Positions 34,508 through 45,139 of a DNA stretch of 64,000 nt are shown here, piece by piece. Source of the stretch: Agriotes lineatus. Lineage: Eukaryota > Arthropoda > Insecta > Coleoptera > Elateridae. The DNA is taken from positions 1 to 64,000 of the forward strand of contig CALNHX010007627.1 of assembly GCA_940337035.1 (NCBI GenBank), in the 5' to 3' direction. The translations under genes and the position numbers were made by a program. The notes below the pieces were generated by a model. It had not been told where the DNA came from and did not search any database. It saw only the letters and a program-made list of their open reading frames with translations. The first letter of the stretch is position 1. Each line of letters opens with the position of its first letter.

Positions 34508-34560
34508 CTAAAAGAAAATAAAGATTTGAAAGGTGAATTTATTATTAAAGAATTACTTAC
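34508..34560 (-). other. Candidate 53-bp mini-intron
   Basis: On the minus strand AACA is followed by GTAAGTAATTC, an ideal donor, and 53 bases later by TATTTTCTTTTAG, a pyrimidine-rich acceptor. Downstream (34507 towards 34230) lies a C-rich island with a 74-codon open frame lacking known motifs. It may belong to a spliced non-coding transcript. Confidence 0.3.
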
Positions 34561-34936
34561 TGTTTGATATTGTTGTGTGACTAATGAAACGATCTGGTAT
34601 TTGTCATTTAATTTTCAATATTGTTTGACATATCATTTGACAGAAGTTATTTTTGACTTGTAATAAAATTAAAATCAGAACATCATATTTCAGAATAAGC
34701 AATCTAGATAAAAGGAATCCACCTCTGATTTTCAGGAGCTAGCACAAAGAATAACTATGAACATTCAAATAAAATTGATAAAAGATATATAAGTCGTAAA
34801 CATATAATAATTGGTTACAAGAAGTAAGAACCCGAATCAGTACAGATTAATGGCGCGATACGTGAAGTAGCAATATTTAATGTGTATGCAAAATATCGTC
34901 TTCCTACGACCAATATTTTTTGAGTTATACCGCCAA

Positions 34937-34985
34937 CAGGCAAACAGACAGACAGACAGGCAGACAGACAGACAGACAGACAGAC
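34937..34985 (+). repeat. (CAGA)n microsatellite inside an interspersed repeat
   Basis: About 11 units of CAGA with two interruptions (GG for GA). Left of it reads TTGAGTTATACCGCCAACAG. Right of it are CTACGGACCCTGAAACGTGA and GATTACTTTCAGACGAGGGA. I associate this layout with an insect interspersed repeat whose variable core is a CAGA tract. Confidence 0.75.
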
Positions 34986-34989
34986 GAAA

Positions 34990-36040
34990 TTGAGAAAACC
35001 TGTTTTTCGTCATCTACGGACCCTGAAACGTGAAGATCTTAAGAAATCTCAGATGGTGATATTTTCGTGATTACTTTCAGACGAGGGAAGTAAAAAAGGC
35101 TCGGAATTAAAGTTGAGCTTATAATTTAGACCTTGCCTTTGAATTCAGTTAAATTTTATTTAATTATATTGCATTCAAATAAGTGTTATAAAGCAATGTT
35201 CAACATATTTCAAAGTCAGTGGTTTTTATTACAGAGCATTGCTCTGGATAACGATTAATTGTCTTAAGAACTGTTCGGAATAGACGCGGTGTCCAGATGT
35301 ATAGCTACAACCTTGCCCCCATCCTTGTCTGGAAAATATGTTCTTTTACCCGAGTAAATGTTGTTTGCGGCCGTTGGAGAAGTCCATCCACATCTTGGTG
35401 TAATTCGATAGAGCCCCACTATTTGCAAGAAAATTTTTCAAGTTGCTGATACCTAGACCGTAAATGGGGAACATTAATTAACTCCCAGAATCATTTTATC
35501 AGTTTTAAAATTACTCAACATCCTTCTACTGGGCAAATTCAATTGCTTCTAGCCTGAGCTTGTTTTATGTGCATCAGAGGCCGCGGTCAAGGTTAATGCC
35601 GGCTGCATCCTCGGGACTTAACAGTACCTACCCCCGTGAAGCCCGCGAGTCAGGTATTAGGGATATTTACAACCTATAAAGCACAGCGGTGAAGGCTTTA
35701 TGCAAGGTTCGTACTGGGTGATGCCGTTATTGGGCAACTTTATAGTGAATAAAAGTCTAGTGGTAGTTTTCGTTAGCAAACAAGCTGCACGAAGAGCCTT
35801 GCTCTGAAATATTGACGCCATTTGCGTTACAATGTTGTGCAACTAACTTGACAAACTTTTTATTGGCCTTCCTCCTTTTGACTATTTTATTGTTACTCCT
35901 GCGATGCACTCTGCGCTCGGACTGGAACAGAACATGCGGAAGTTTGTTGCAGCACGACGGCGAAGTGTAGCGTAAATGGCGAGAGGATATAAAGTTGTGG
36001 GAAGTGACGGTGTGTTCCTATGCACTTTAATTTGAAATTA
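34990..36040. other. No recognisable gene
   Basis: Short open frames only (61 codons at 35657-35842, -). A G+C-richer patch at about 35570-35650 has no identifiable content. Confidence 0.3.
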
Positions 36041-36044
36041 TGCA

Positions 36045-36480
36045 TTGTAGGTCGGCAAGGTACAGTGTCATAGGCTTTTTCAAGTCTATAAATATAATGT
36101 GCATCTCTCGACCGTGTGCTATAATTTTCTCTGCTAACTGTTTTATGCAAAAGATATTGTCTATGCAAGATCTACCTGGTCTAAAACTGCTTTGTTCTTC
36201 TGATTCCGCTAAATTTTCTTCTATTCTAGAATTAATTATTCGTCCATACAGTCTACCCAATGATGACGTGACGCTAATTCCCCTATAGTTTCCGCAGTCC
36301 ATTTTATTGGCCTTTTTATGAATAGAGCTTATATAAGCTATTTTCCATTCTTCTGGAATATCCGTTTCTTTCATGCAATCATTTAATATATTCGTAAGGG
36401 CTTCCACAGTTACTCTAGGGGAATTTTTGATAAGTTCAATGGGTATACCTCCCAGACCTGGCGACTTATTGTTCTTCATA
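36045..36480 (-). pseudogene. Reverse transcriptase fragment (fingers to motif A)
   Basis: A 150-codon minus-strand frame. It begins MKNNKSPGLGGIPIELIKNS, typical of the start of LINE RT (KNNKSPGxDGIPxELxK). It continues IPEEWKIAYISSIHKKANKM, then DCGNYRGISVTSSLGRLYGR, EEQSSFRPGRSCIDNIF (usual QxGFRxGRSCxD) and MHIIFIDLKK. After a one-base frameshift the other frame reads EKAYDTVP, the motif A AYD with its catalytic Asp. Beyond about 36045 the similarity stops. About 145 of the usual 250 or so RT residues remain. The left neighbour sequence is unrelated. Confidence 0.85.
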
Positions 36481-36496
36481 TATTTAAAAAAAAAGG

Positions 36497-36920
36497 CTAT
36501 TTAATAGTACTTTTATCGAAAGTAGCGTTACATACGGAGCCGAAGGATGGACTGTAAATAAAAAAGAAAAGACAAAATTAATTCCACAGAAATGATGTTC
36601 TGGAGGCGATGCTGCAAGTTAACAATAATGGACCGAGTAAAAAATGAAAAGAATAAAGAACTAATGCAAATAAATAAATCACTTACCGATACAGTTGAAC
36701 AGAAACAACTGCTTTGGTATGGGCACATGAGAAGGATGAACACCGAGAGACTACCAAAAAAAGTATGGGAATGGAAGCCACATTACAGGAGAAAAAGAGG
36801 AAGGCCAAGAAAATCATGGAATGATGGTATAAGGGAAGCTATGCAAAAAAGAAATTTGGAAGAAGACGATTATGCTGATAGAAAAATGTGGAAACTGAGA
36901 TGCGGTAGATGACTTAAAAG
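36497..36920 (+). pseudogene. LINE C-terminal domain fragment
   Basis: Plus strand. SSVTYGAEGWTVNKKEKTKL (from about 36520) matches the LINE pattern LLYGAETWTLxKxxxxKL. A frameshift leads into MMFWRRCCKLTIMDRVKNEK (36592 onward; usual EMDFWRRSARxSRxDRVRNE). Then come QKQLLWYGHMRRMNTERLPK, WEWKPHYRRKRGRPRKSWND and GIREAMQKRNLEEDDYADRK, followed by MWKLRCGR before the stop at 36910. This is the complete end of the ORF, 106 codons open after the frameshift, and lies next to the AT-repeat tail. Confidence 0.85.
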
Positions 36921-36934
36921 TTGTAAACAAACCG

Positions 36935-36935
<1 letters not shown>

Positions 36936-36982
<47 letters not shown>
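36936..36982 (+). repeat. (AT)n microsatellite, LINE 3' tail
   Basis: 47 bases of uninterrupted TA repeat starting 26 bases after the LINE stop codon. Simple-repeat tails are usual for RTE-like LINEs. The length makes it a likely polymorphic site. Confidence 0.9.
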
Positions 36983-36986
<4 letters not shown>

Positions 36987-36999
36987 ATGATACATGATA

Positions 37000-38600
37000 T
37001 GGGCAGAAATCATAATAAAGGAATTTTGAAAATTGAACGAATAAATTTGGACAGTTACAGAAATTGAGTCTTAATAGATATAAAATTTTAAAATTAATTG
37101 ATGAAAAACAACTCTGGTTGCGTTATTCATTGGGATTCATAAAATACTGTAAAATACTTGAATGCATTGAAATTAATAATTAAGGAAAATAAATTCAAAC
37201 TAAGGTTACATCGACAATTGTATTTGTTAAGCAAATGATGTATTGTTATTATTTAAATTAATTAAATAGTGTGCATAAATAATGGTTACTAGTAGATAAG
37301 AAAAATTTGTTTATAAAACAGTTACCTAAACAGTACTCACAAAAGCAGATGTAATAAAATTTCTGGAAAATTTAATATTGAAAATAAATTGAATTTCTGC
37401 ATAAATTGTTTAAATATAATATGGTATTGTGAATAGTATCACAAGAAGCAAAGATAAACAGTTATTGTAATATTGGTTTACAAGAATTAATAATCATCGA
37501 TGGATAATGGATTTATTGTATTAATCTACAAATAAGAAGAAGTAATTTCATATTGGTTGTTTGTGGAATTGGATAGATACTTGGTGCATGGAGTTTGAGC
37601 CGTCAGCGTACCTGAAATAAATGGGACAAAGTTAATATTTGAAAATTAATAGAAGGAGAGTAACTTACCAGGACAATAGTTCGTGTGAAGAGCAGATCTA
37701 GGGGCTGCCAGTACCAGATAGCAGGACTGTGGACTGCAGCAGCGACCAGGACGAGGTTTTGGAAGCAGATAAGTTGTTTGGACGTGAACGAGCAAGTAGG
37801 ACATTGCTAAGATTTGGATTGATGGTGTAGACATACAAGAGGAGCCAATAGCTGTGATGGTTGTACCAGAAAGATCAGTAGCAGCTAGGAGAAGTGTTCT
37901 TTTTCAGTAAATCGCAGGGCTAAACGTAGGAGCTTGTTGTGACATCGGAGACTAGCAGAACAGGAATTTGGAGCCAACATCAGTTGACAGGACCAAGTAA
38001 GGGTTAGCTGTTTGGTGTTTTGGACGTTGCAATCTGTTCGAGAAAGGCTTTAGTGGTGAGTGTTGTTCGTGGTAAGGACATAAGCAATAAAAAACAGGTT
38101 TGTTAGATTAAGTTGACATCGAAGTCTTGAATAACTGTAAATTTTGAAAGCAAGTAACAAAAACTGAAGCAATAATTATCTAGTAGAGTCAATTAATAGT
38201 AAACGTCAAATGTAAAAGCACAATTGTCAGTACACCTTGGTGTAGTAAATTTGAAAAGTAAAATTTGACATTTAAACATTAAATTAATTCAAAGAATTTG
38301 AGGTTATAAAGTTTCATTGCTACAGTAAATAGCATACTAGATTTGATGAACTCAGCCCGAAGAGATAAGAGGTCTTGATTATACTAGATATCATTGTGAT
38401 ATAAAAAGAAATACATTGAAGGCATAGTTTCCATAATAGGGGCTATATAGCAATATATATAAGTCGGCAAGGAAATTCAAAATTATATGTAAGAAGTTAG
38501 CTAAAGTTTCAGAGATTAGCATTTTGTTAGTTAAATAAAAAATAATACCGTTAGAAGAGATTTAGAAAGAAATAATACTGATGAAATTCGAATTACGTTT
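37000..38600 (+). other. Purine-skewed AT-rich block with G+C-richer core
   Basis: The plus strand is A/G rich on both sides of a G+C-richer core (about 37650-38050). The core has a 62-codon minus-strand frame (37646-37834) without known motifs. Composition resembles 33700-34500. No protein family was recognised, and it may be the non-coding part of a large element interrupted by the LINE at 36 kb. Confidence 0.35.
37612..37668 (-). other. Candidate 57-bp mini-intron
   Basis: On the minus strand TTGTCCTG is followed by GTAAGTTACTC (ideal donor), and 57 bases later by CCCATTTATTTCAG, then GTACGCTGACGG. The same strand carries a similar mini-intron at 34508-34560. A comparable acceptor-like string, TTTGTTTTGTTCCAG followed by GTAAGCCGACATG, lies near 32360-32390. 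Confidence 0.3.
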
Positions 38601-41600
38601 CAAAGGTGCTAGGATTGCTTAAAGATCGAATCCCCACTGAACAACGAATAGTTTAGTTTGAGCGGATGATTAGCAATCGTCACCTACATAGCGTTTAGTA
38701 TTGATACGAGCTTCACCATCTACCTCACAGAGAAGCTTCCCATTTTACCTCCATTTTCTCGCTGCAAATGTGAGCCCACCTATGTAGTTTAATTTGGTTG
38801 GAGAGCGATCCAATACTTTCCAACGATTATGTGCAACATTCGAAGCTTCCAATTTCCCTTGGTTTATGGAGTTTCACTGCCGATGAGGAACAGTACCCAG
38901 CTAAGTCTAATTCATGTATATTTTTTCAAGTTACTTGTGTAGTTTACCCATAAATTTAAATCATACAATGGAACCAAGATCATTCAGAAAAAAATTACCC
39001 TGAATTTTGGCAAGTGTCTTAGCTCATATGCTGAACTTGTTGCTTTACTTGTATAACTTACCGCTTACTTTTACATGTGTTTAAAGTCAGATCGACGGGT
39101 GTACCCCAGTTCATAGTGCAGTAACGCCTTCAACGCTCTCATTTAAAAGACCGTAATGGCTCGTCAACAATTAACAAAAGGAATATTTTCCCGTACCAAT
39201 TAACTTAACTTTAGAGAGTGAACAAATGTTCCTCTTTAAATTTAGAACCCTCCCTATCTCTATGACTAACTGAGAAAGCAATGAGCTGGTTAGTTTTCGA
39301 AATTAGAGATATACCACAGAATAAGTTTATTAATTCAACAAAATCAGATGCGACAGTCGCCTTTACCGAACTGCTCCAAAACAGATACTTATCTCAATTA
39401 AGTTGTTAGAAACATAATGTAAAAGAACTTTCTAATAAGTACTTTTGATAGCCTACATGTTTTCTTCTTTTGCATCACTTTTTAGATAAATGCATATAAT
39501 TACAATAAATGTCAGTTGACAGGCGGTATGAGTAAGAGTGTTTCTTATAGGTTACACATAACGGCTAGCTACATTAAAACAATTCGTGAGAAAAAAATAT
39601 TTCTTCTTATAGATTTTTTACAGAGAATAGCATTCTGCGATGTCACAAAATTCAAATACAAGGTGACTTTTTTACATCTTACGTATTTTATCAGCCTGCT
39701 ATTATAAAACAAACTCACAAACACTATAGCTGTTTATGTATCAACGGTATTATAAAGATGTTTATGACCTTTCCAGGCCTATAAGTATAGAAGCCTAAGA
39801 GTCTTTGGCTGGAGGCGCAGTCTTGTTCTTGTTGGCACAATTGTGCTAGATCTAGCACAATCAACAAAATGCTACATGCTAGCACCCCAATACCAAAATT
39901 CAGCACAATTGCATAGTTTGTTATATTTCCTTAAAACATTTCAAATTACAGCATCTGATGGGCAAAATTTTAATAGTCAGCTGATAATGAGTCGATATGT
40001 GAGTAAAAATGGCAGATTCAATTTGACTGATGTATAGGAAAAGAGCATATAACGTGTGTTATATGTGTTTTGGTATAGGTACAACGACGACCGGTAATAT
40101 TGGTAACACTTGAATTGATATTTATTAAAATGTTGTGCTTGCTATGGACTGTTTTCTTGTACATAGATGGTAACATTGTAATCTAGCACAATCTCCCTAA
40201 ATCTAGCAAAAACATTTCCCTACCTTCGGCACCAAACATTTTACGCCTGGAACAACACTGCTGGAGGGTTTAAAAATCACCCAAAGCTATAAACAGCAAG
40301 TACTGCCCGTGGTGCATACAATGTCTTATTTTGCACTTTGAATACGCAAATAACTTGAAAAGCTTGCAGAGCAGCCCTTAACGCCCTAGGGCGTTCTAGA
40401 TCGCATTATATACCTCGTATCGTAGACTAATACTATAGAACAAATTAGATCAGAGAGATCAGTGTTTTTTCACGAAGGTTTAATCCAAATATTGCTTCTT
40501 CCTCTAAATCGATACGAAGATGGGTACATCCATTCAGGATGGAAGATTTAGTAAAAAATCAGACAAACAAACAGCCCAAGTGAGAAATATGGACAGAATT
40601 TCAGAAATTATGGATACAACAGTAAATTATCGCTCTGTTTCAGCAGGCAGAGGTTTGCGTTCGTCGACGGGGAGAACGTTTAAATACCATTTTCAAAATC
40701 TAGGTTTTATTTAAAAATTACTGTTGTATTATTTCTGTATTATATGAAATCAATAAGGTTATTCCATTTGCATAGGCTCTCATATATGTGTTAAATCAGT
40801 GCATTTTAAAAAATTCATCCTTTCCACACTCAACATCTAAACATTCCACACAGAAGTGAATTAAACAAGAGGACTAAGCCCTAAAATATATGAAGAAGAA
40901 CAAGTTATATTACTCCACCATGCCTTGATCGTCATACTTCGCAGTCTGTTAGCTGAGGTTGAGGTGTGACGACATTACTAGCATATTCGTGCAAGGTAGA
41001 GGAGACTGCGGACCCCGTCGCGCCAAGTTCAGGTGTGGGAGAACAGAGCTTCAGTTGGTAGATGAATGTTATTGTCCCGTGAATGAAGCTCTTTGGTAAG
41101 CTCTTTACTTCCAATTTTTTGGAATACTATTATCTGTCTTGTATACATCCAGCTTTCCGAATCGCAGTTTATCTACCTGAAATTCCAATCTCAACTCGTG
41201 CCAGTGCCACAGAATTTCCTCGCACAGCTATCCTGTAAAGCAAAGTCCTACGATAGAACTTTCTTGATTATCTCAGCTTGCCATGTAAGTAATTATATAT
41301 TTTTCTGTTTAGCATTGCATGCGCAATTTATGGTAATTTTTGAATACGTCCCAATCTAAGATATTGTATGCGTAAATTATGTTAATTTTGTACACGTTTT
41401 TAAACGTAAGCTGCATTGTGAAATAAGTTTTGAGGCGTATTCCCGTGCATAACGGGTTAAGCTCCCTGAACCAGTTTATTAATATGTTTCTCTTTGCAAT
41501 GTTTCTGGAGACTCATGTGATCTCGCAAGAGATAGAGTATCTGGACCAGAAACTGATAGGACTTCTTTTGTTGCACTTGTTTTTGTAGTCGCAACTGTAA

Positions 41601-42985
41601 AGCCGACCCGCTTAAATATATTTTGATAAGTGTTATTTAATGGAGGTGTTAAATTTATCATGGAGCATATTTTGAAATCAAATAAGCGGTCTCAGAGGTT
41701 ACGGAGCCAGTTAAGTTCAATTCTTGAGCAAAACACTTACTATTGGTAACCACCACAGAAAGCTAGGACAGCTTCTAAAACCATTAGCCATTAATGCATT
41801 TTCATTATTTTAGTTGATTAAATGACCTTAACTGTCATATAATAGGTTAGAATTATTCATATGTCATACCAAATTTTAATATGAGAAGCTAGCATATAAA
41901 CAATTATAAAACTAAATAAATGTGCAATTTGCTGAATAGCTGCACCGTTTGTTAAGCAAGAATTAATTCGTGCTTTTGAAACTGAACTTACTTTAGGCAT
42001 GATTGACAATCACGTTTTCAAAATAATTTGAAAGTCAATCACATCTCAGTTGTCAATTACAGATTCAGATTCACACAGCTAAAAAACCGTTGTCCTATTT
42101 TTTGTAGCACTTGTACATATTACTAATCGACAAAAGCAACGTTTTCTGGTGGAATTTACTGAGTACACTGCACGTAGACAAATATCAGGTAGCGCCCTTA
42201 AATAATACCAATTTGTTCCCGTGTCTTTCCAGGAACTGGCCCAGACTATGGCCAGCGAGTCTCTTTTTATTTCAGCGTAATGCTACTTTTACACTAAGTT
42301 ACTTGTCCACCTTTAAGCTTGTTACCAGGTCTTCAACGGGGTCTTCCTGTAACAAATGCAAGGGTGCACACTAGTCACTATGTATGTATTTTACTCTATG
42401 TCGTAGACGAATCAAAATATGATTGTTGGTGTTATTAAAGAGGCTATTCTATAATTTCGTGTTTCATCTTGTTCACGCTAAAGCCTACATAAACATAGAA
42501 GCATAGCATACTAACAGTATCCATACCTTTAAAGATATGTGGTAAATATTTTCTAATAGGAGTAACAACCAAACCACTTAATGTAAATGAGTTTAGGAAA
42601 ACGAATCATTTGAGTACAAACAGGTCATTGACCCAATATAAGGACAAGAAGAGTTGTTTAGCCCTTTTCGTCATTTGAACATTTGCTTTCTTTGTGCTTC
42701 CTGCCACTACACCACCACTGACTGTTTGCTGTATAGTGTAACGAAGGATGGCGAAGGGTGGCTCTTACCTGTTAGCGAAAGTTGTATTAGGTATTTTTCC
42801 AGCTCGTAAATATCAGCCTAGGTTGGCTAAGTAGTCGAGAGATTCGGGGTTCCAGCAAAGCTGCAACAAAACTATGGGAGACGGCGCCCGGTCCTCGATG
42901 TAGACAAATTCTTGCGTCGGACCTCCCCAAGGTCAGAGATATAACAAGCAAACCAAAATAATAGCAGAACCAATAACTAGTAACA
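38601..42985. other. No recognisable gene
   Basis: AT-rich, with scattered open frames of 60-88 codons (for example 41093-41359, + and 42111-42374, +) that carry no motif I recognise. No RNA gene or clear repeat structure was seen. Confidence 0.3.
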
Positions 42986-42989
42986 ATAT

Positions 42990-44030
42990 TTATTTCGAAT
43001 TTGGTTCTATAGTGCACACATCATAAAAACTCACAAAAGACACATACCAACAATATACATTCACATATAACACAAATCAACCGACAAAATAAATCTATCA
43101 CAGCCAATACATATCACAAATAATTATCATAACGAATTCTTGGTTAACATCAGTAAATGTCACAAGTTGACCGATAGAGTAACGAATAGTGTTATGTAAT
43201 TCTAGTCCATCCAAAAAGGCGCTAGATACTTAGTAACCACCTAGATAGTGCTCAAATCTTAAACCAATTAAATAAACGCCGAAGCATGGATAAACACAAA
43301 TAGAGCGGCGGTCACAGTGAAGCGGGGATGGACACAACGCGTGGCATGACTAAAATAACCTATGATCAAGAACACAAAAAGCTCTAGATACTCAACTATT
43401 CTCCGTTAAGCTGAGTGCAAAACAAAGGGTGCGAATAGCGCAAGCATAAAGTAAGGCCAACATTTAACACCGAGAGTTGGCTTAATAAATTGACTTTACT
43501 GCACACAAAATTTCGGCGGGGCGGTACCTGCCGTTCATTAGATCTCAGTAGGGATGCTAGAACCTATAAGGAATCCCTAGGGCATTTTCTGAAGCTCCAA
43601 GTCACTACTTGCGGTCATTCTAAACTCTAAACTTGACCATAAATTTAGAAATGGGCAGCTAGTTGAACTCAGAAATAATACCGTCGGCGGTAGCATAGCC
43701 ACAGCAGCACATTACAAAAATTTTGACAGCTAAAATTCCACACTCAAATTGATGTCAATGCACTAGGTTGTTACACATGGAAAGCATATGAGAAAGTAAT
43801 TACTTAAGCAGCCGCAATACCTATCAAAACAATTTAAACGTGGCTGCTAAACAACCGGGTAAGTAAACCAATTAATCAAATATCTAGTTACTCAGGTAAG
43901 CATCAAAAATCGTTACACAAAATACTACTATTTCAATTCAAAAGGTCATACTAGTAAACTCAAATAAACATACAATACAATAACTAAATCACTACAAAAA
44001 TATCAATTACACACGGCTCGTGGCGCTTAG
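42990..44030 (+). other. Strongly A+C-skewed block, unexplained
   Basis: For about 1 kb the plus strand is dominated by A and C (for example CTCACAAAAGACACATACCA at 43029, and AACTCAAATAAACATACAAT near 43955), with few G or T runs. There is no coding frame. Persistent one-strand skew suggests the untranslated part of a transcribed element or a decayed AC-rich repeat. Confidence 0.4.
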
Positions 44031-44905
44031 CTGGTGAACGTAACAACCAGGGAGTGCGCGGGCCATGGAGACGGCCTCGCCACAGGCTGCGGATGATCCT
44101 CGTCAGGTGCTACAAGGCAGCGTTCGCAGGGAGAATGGCAGCAAACCTCAGCTGCAGGAACGAGCGGCCAGCCGGCTCGCAAAAGCACTCATTTTCCAGG
44201 CAAAACCAATTACACCAATACGGAGAGAACCAATCAAAGTGAAAAAACGCATTTCTAGGGTAGTAAACAAAAGGCGTAAGATGTAAAGCAGACAAATTGT
44301 TCAGTCCACCGTGCAGATAAAATCCGTCAGTGGCGAAACGAATGCCGGCAATATAACTCCAAATTACCGAAACATTTAAAAGGGGTTACGATGCTTCTCA
44401 GCCCTTCGAAAATGAAGTTGACCACCAAAGCCGATGAGACAGGGGCCCCATGAGAAGCGATCCAACTCGCATGAAACAAGACTTGTCAGGAAATGGCCGA
44501 AAATTTGCCCAAAAACGGTCTAATTCAACGTATCGAAGTTCCAAAATTTGAAAGTGGGCCATCAGAAAAACTGAGGAATGCGCAGTGTGGTTTAAACTGA
44601 TAAAAACAGAGCTATATCTAATTCAAAATTGAGAATGATGTTAATAGGGTTGCCTAACCATTTAGGAAAAATTGTATTGTATATTTACGAAATAAATTTG
44701 AATTGCGAAATCTAATTAATTATTTCCACCATTGCATGCAAAACGACAAAAGGAGAGCAGCAATATGCACACCAACCCAACTGCTTGAATAAACTCTTTT
44801 TACTGTACTTCCATCTCGTTCATTACATAGTTGTTTAGTATCTATGTTACCCTAAATTTTCTTCTCTTTTCTCGTTTTCGTTTTCTAATCCGTTTAAATA
44901 ACTTA
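44031..44905. other. G+C-richer patch without identified gene
   Basis: Open frames 44054-44242 and 44065-44286 (+) and 44110-44295 (-) overlap in the G+C-richer stretch at about 44030-44200. None shows a family motif, and overlap on both strands argues for composition. The rest is AT-rich. Confidence 0.3.
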
Positions 44906-44911
44906 CGGCTG

Positions 44912-45089
44912 GTCTTCTAAAGACCACACTAATCTGACGTTTACTTTAATTCGCTGATAAAACAAACAAAAGCTCATCAAAAGATTAGTGCTTATGACAT
45001 TTCATTCATTAGTAAACCAATTTTGATGCGCTTTTGTTTATTTTAACAGCGAATTAAAGTTGATGCCAGATTAGCGGCCTTTCTAAGAC
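44912..45089. repeat. Foldback MITE, about 178 bp
   Basis: Two arms of 70-80 bp separated by about 28 bp. The left arm contains CTAATCTGACGTTTACTTTA and ATTCGCTGATAAAACAAACA, ending with AAAAGCTCATCAAAA. The right arm is the reverse complement (TTTTGATGCGCTTTTGTTTA, then AACAGCGAATTAAAGTTGAT and GCCAGATTAG). No coding content. A non-autonomous DNA element is likely; the superfamily is undetermined and no clear target duplication was seen. Confidence 0.75.
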
Positions 45090-45097
45090 TCGGGGTT

Positions 45098-45139
45098 AGA
45101 ATGTTAACTACGTTGCTTAGAATATTAACTACATTGCTC
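45098..45139 (+). repeat. Two-copy 21-bp tandem repeat
   Basis: AGAATGTTAACTACGTTGCTT is immediately followed by AGAATATTAACTACATTGCTC (two 21-base units, differences at three positions), next to the foldback element. Confidence 0.7.

Larger units (their letters stand above)
36045..36982 (+). mobile_element. LINE insertion with inverted 5' part (twin-priming layout)
   Basis: The left part (36045-36480) is RT sequence on the minus strand. The right part (36497-36920) is the C-terminal region on the plus strand, ending in an (AT)n tail at 36936-36982. The two halves point head to head, and the RT palm with the catalytic YADD is missing between them. A 5' segment inverted relative to the 3' end, with a deletion at the junction, is the known product of twin priming during LINE reverse transcription. 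The same family for both halves is likely, but I infer it from motif style. Of possible target duplications, only a weak 8-bp TATTGTTA pair (35888 and 36980) was seen. Confidence 0.65.

Noticed and set aside
35888..36987. TATTGTTA pair as target duplication of the inverted LINE
   Set aside because: Only 8 bp, partly overlapping the AT tail, and 150 bp of unrecognised sequence would have to belong to the LINE.
44054..44295. Overlapping 60-73 codon frames in the patch near 44.1 kb
   Set aside because: Both strands are open over the same bases and no family motif is visible, so composition is the likelier cause.
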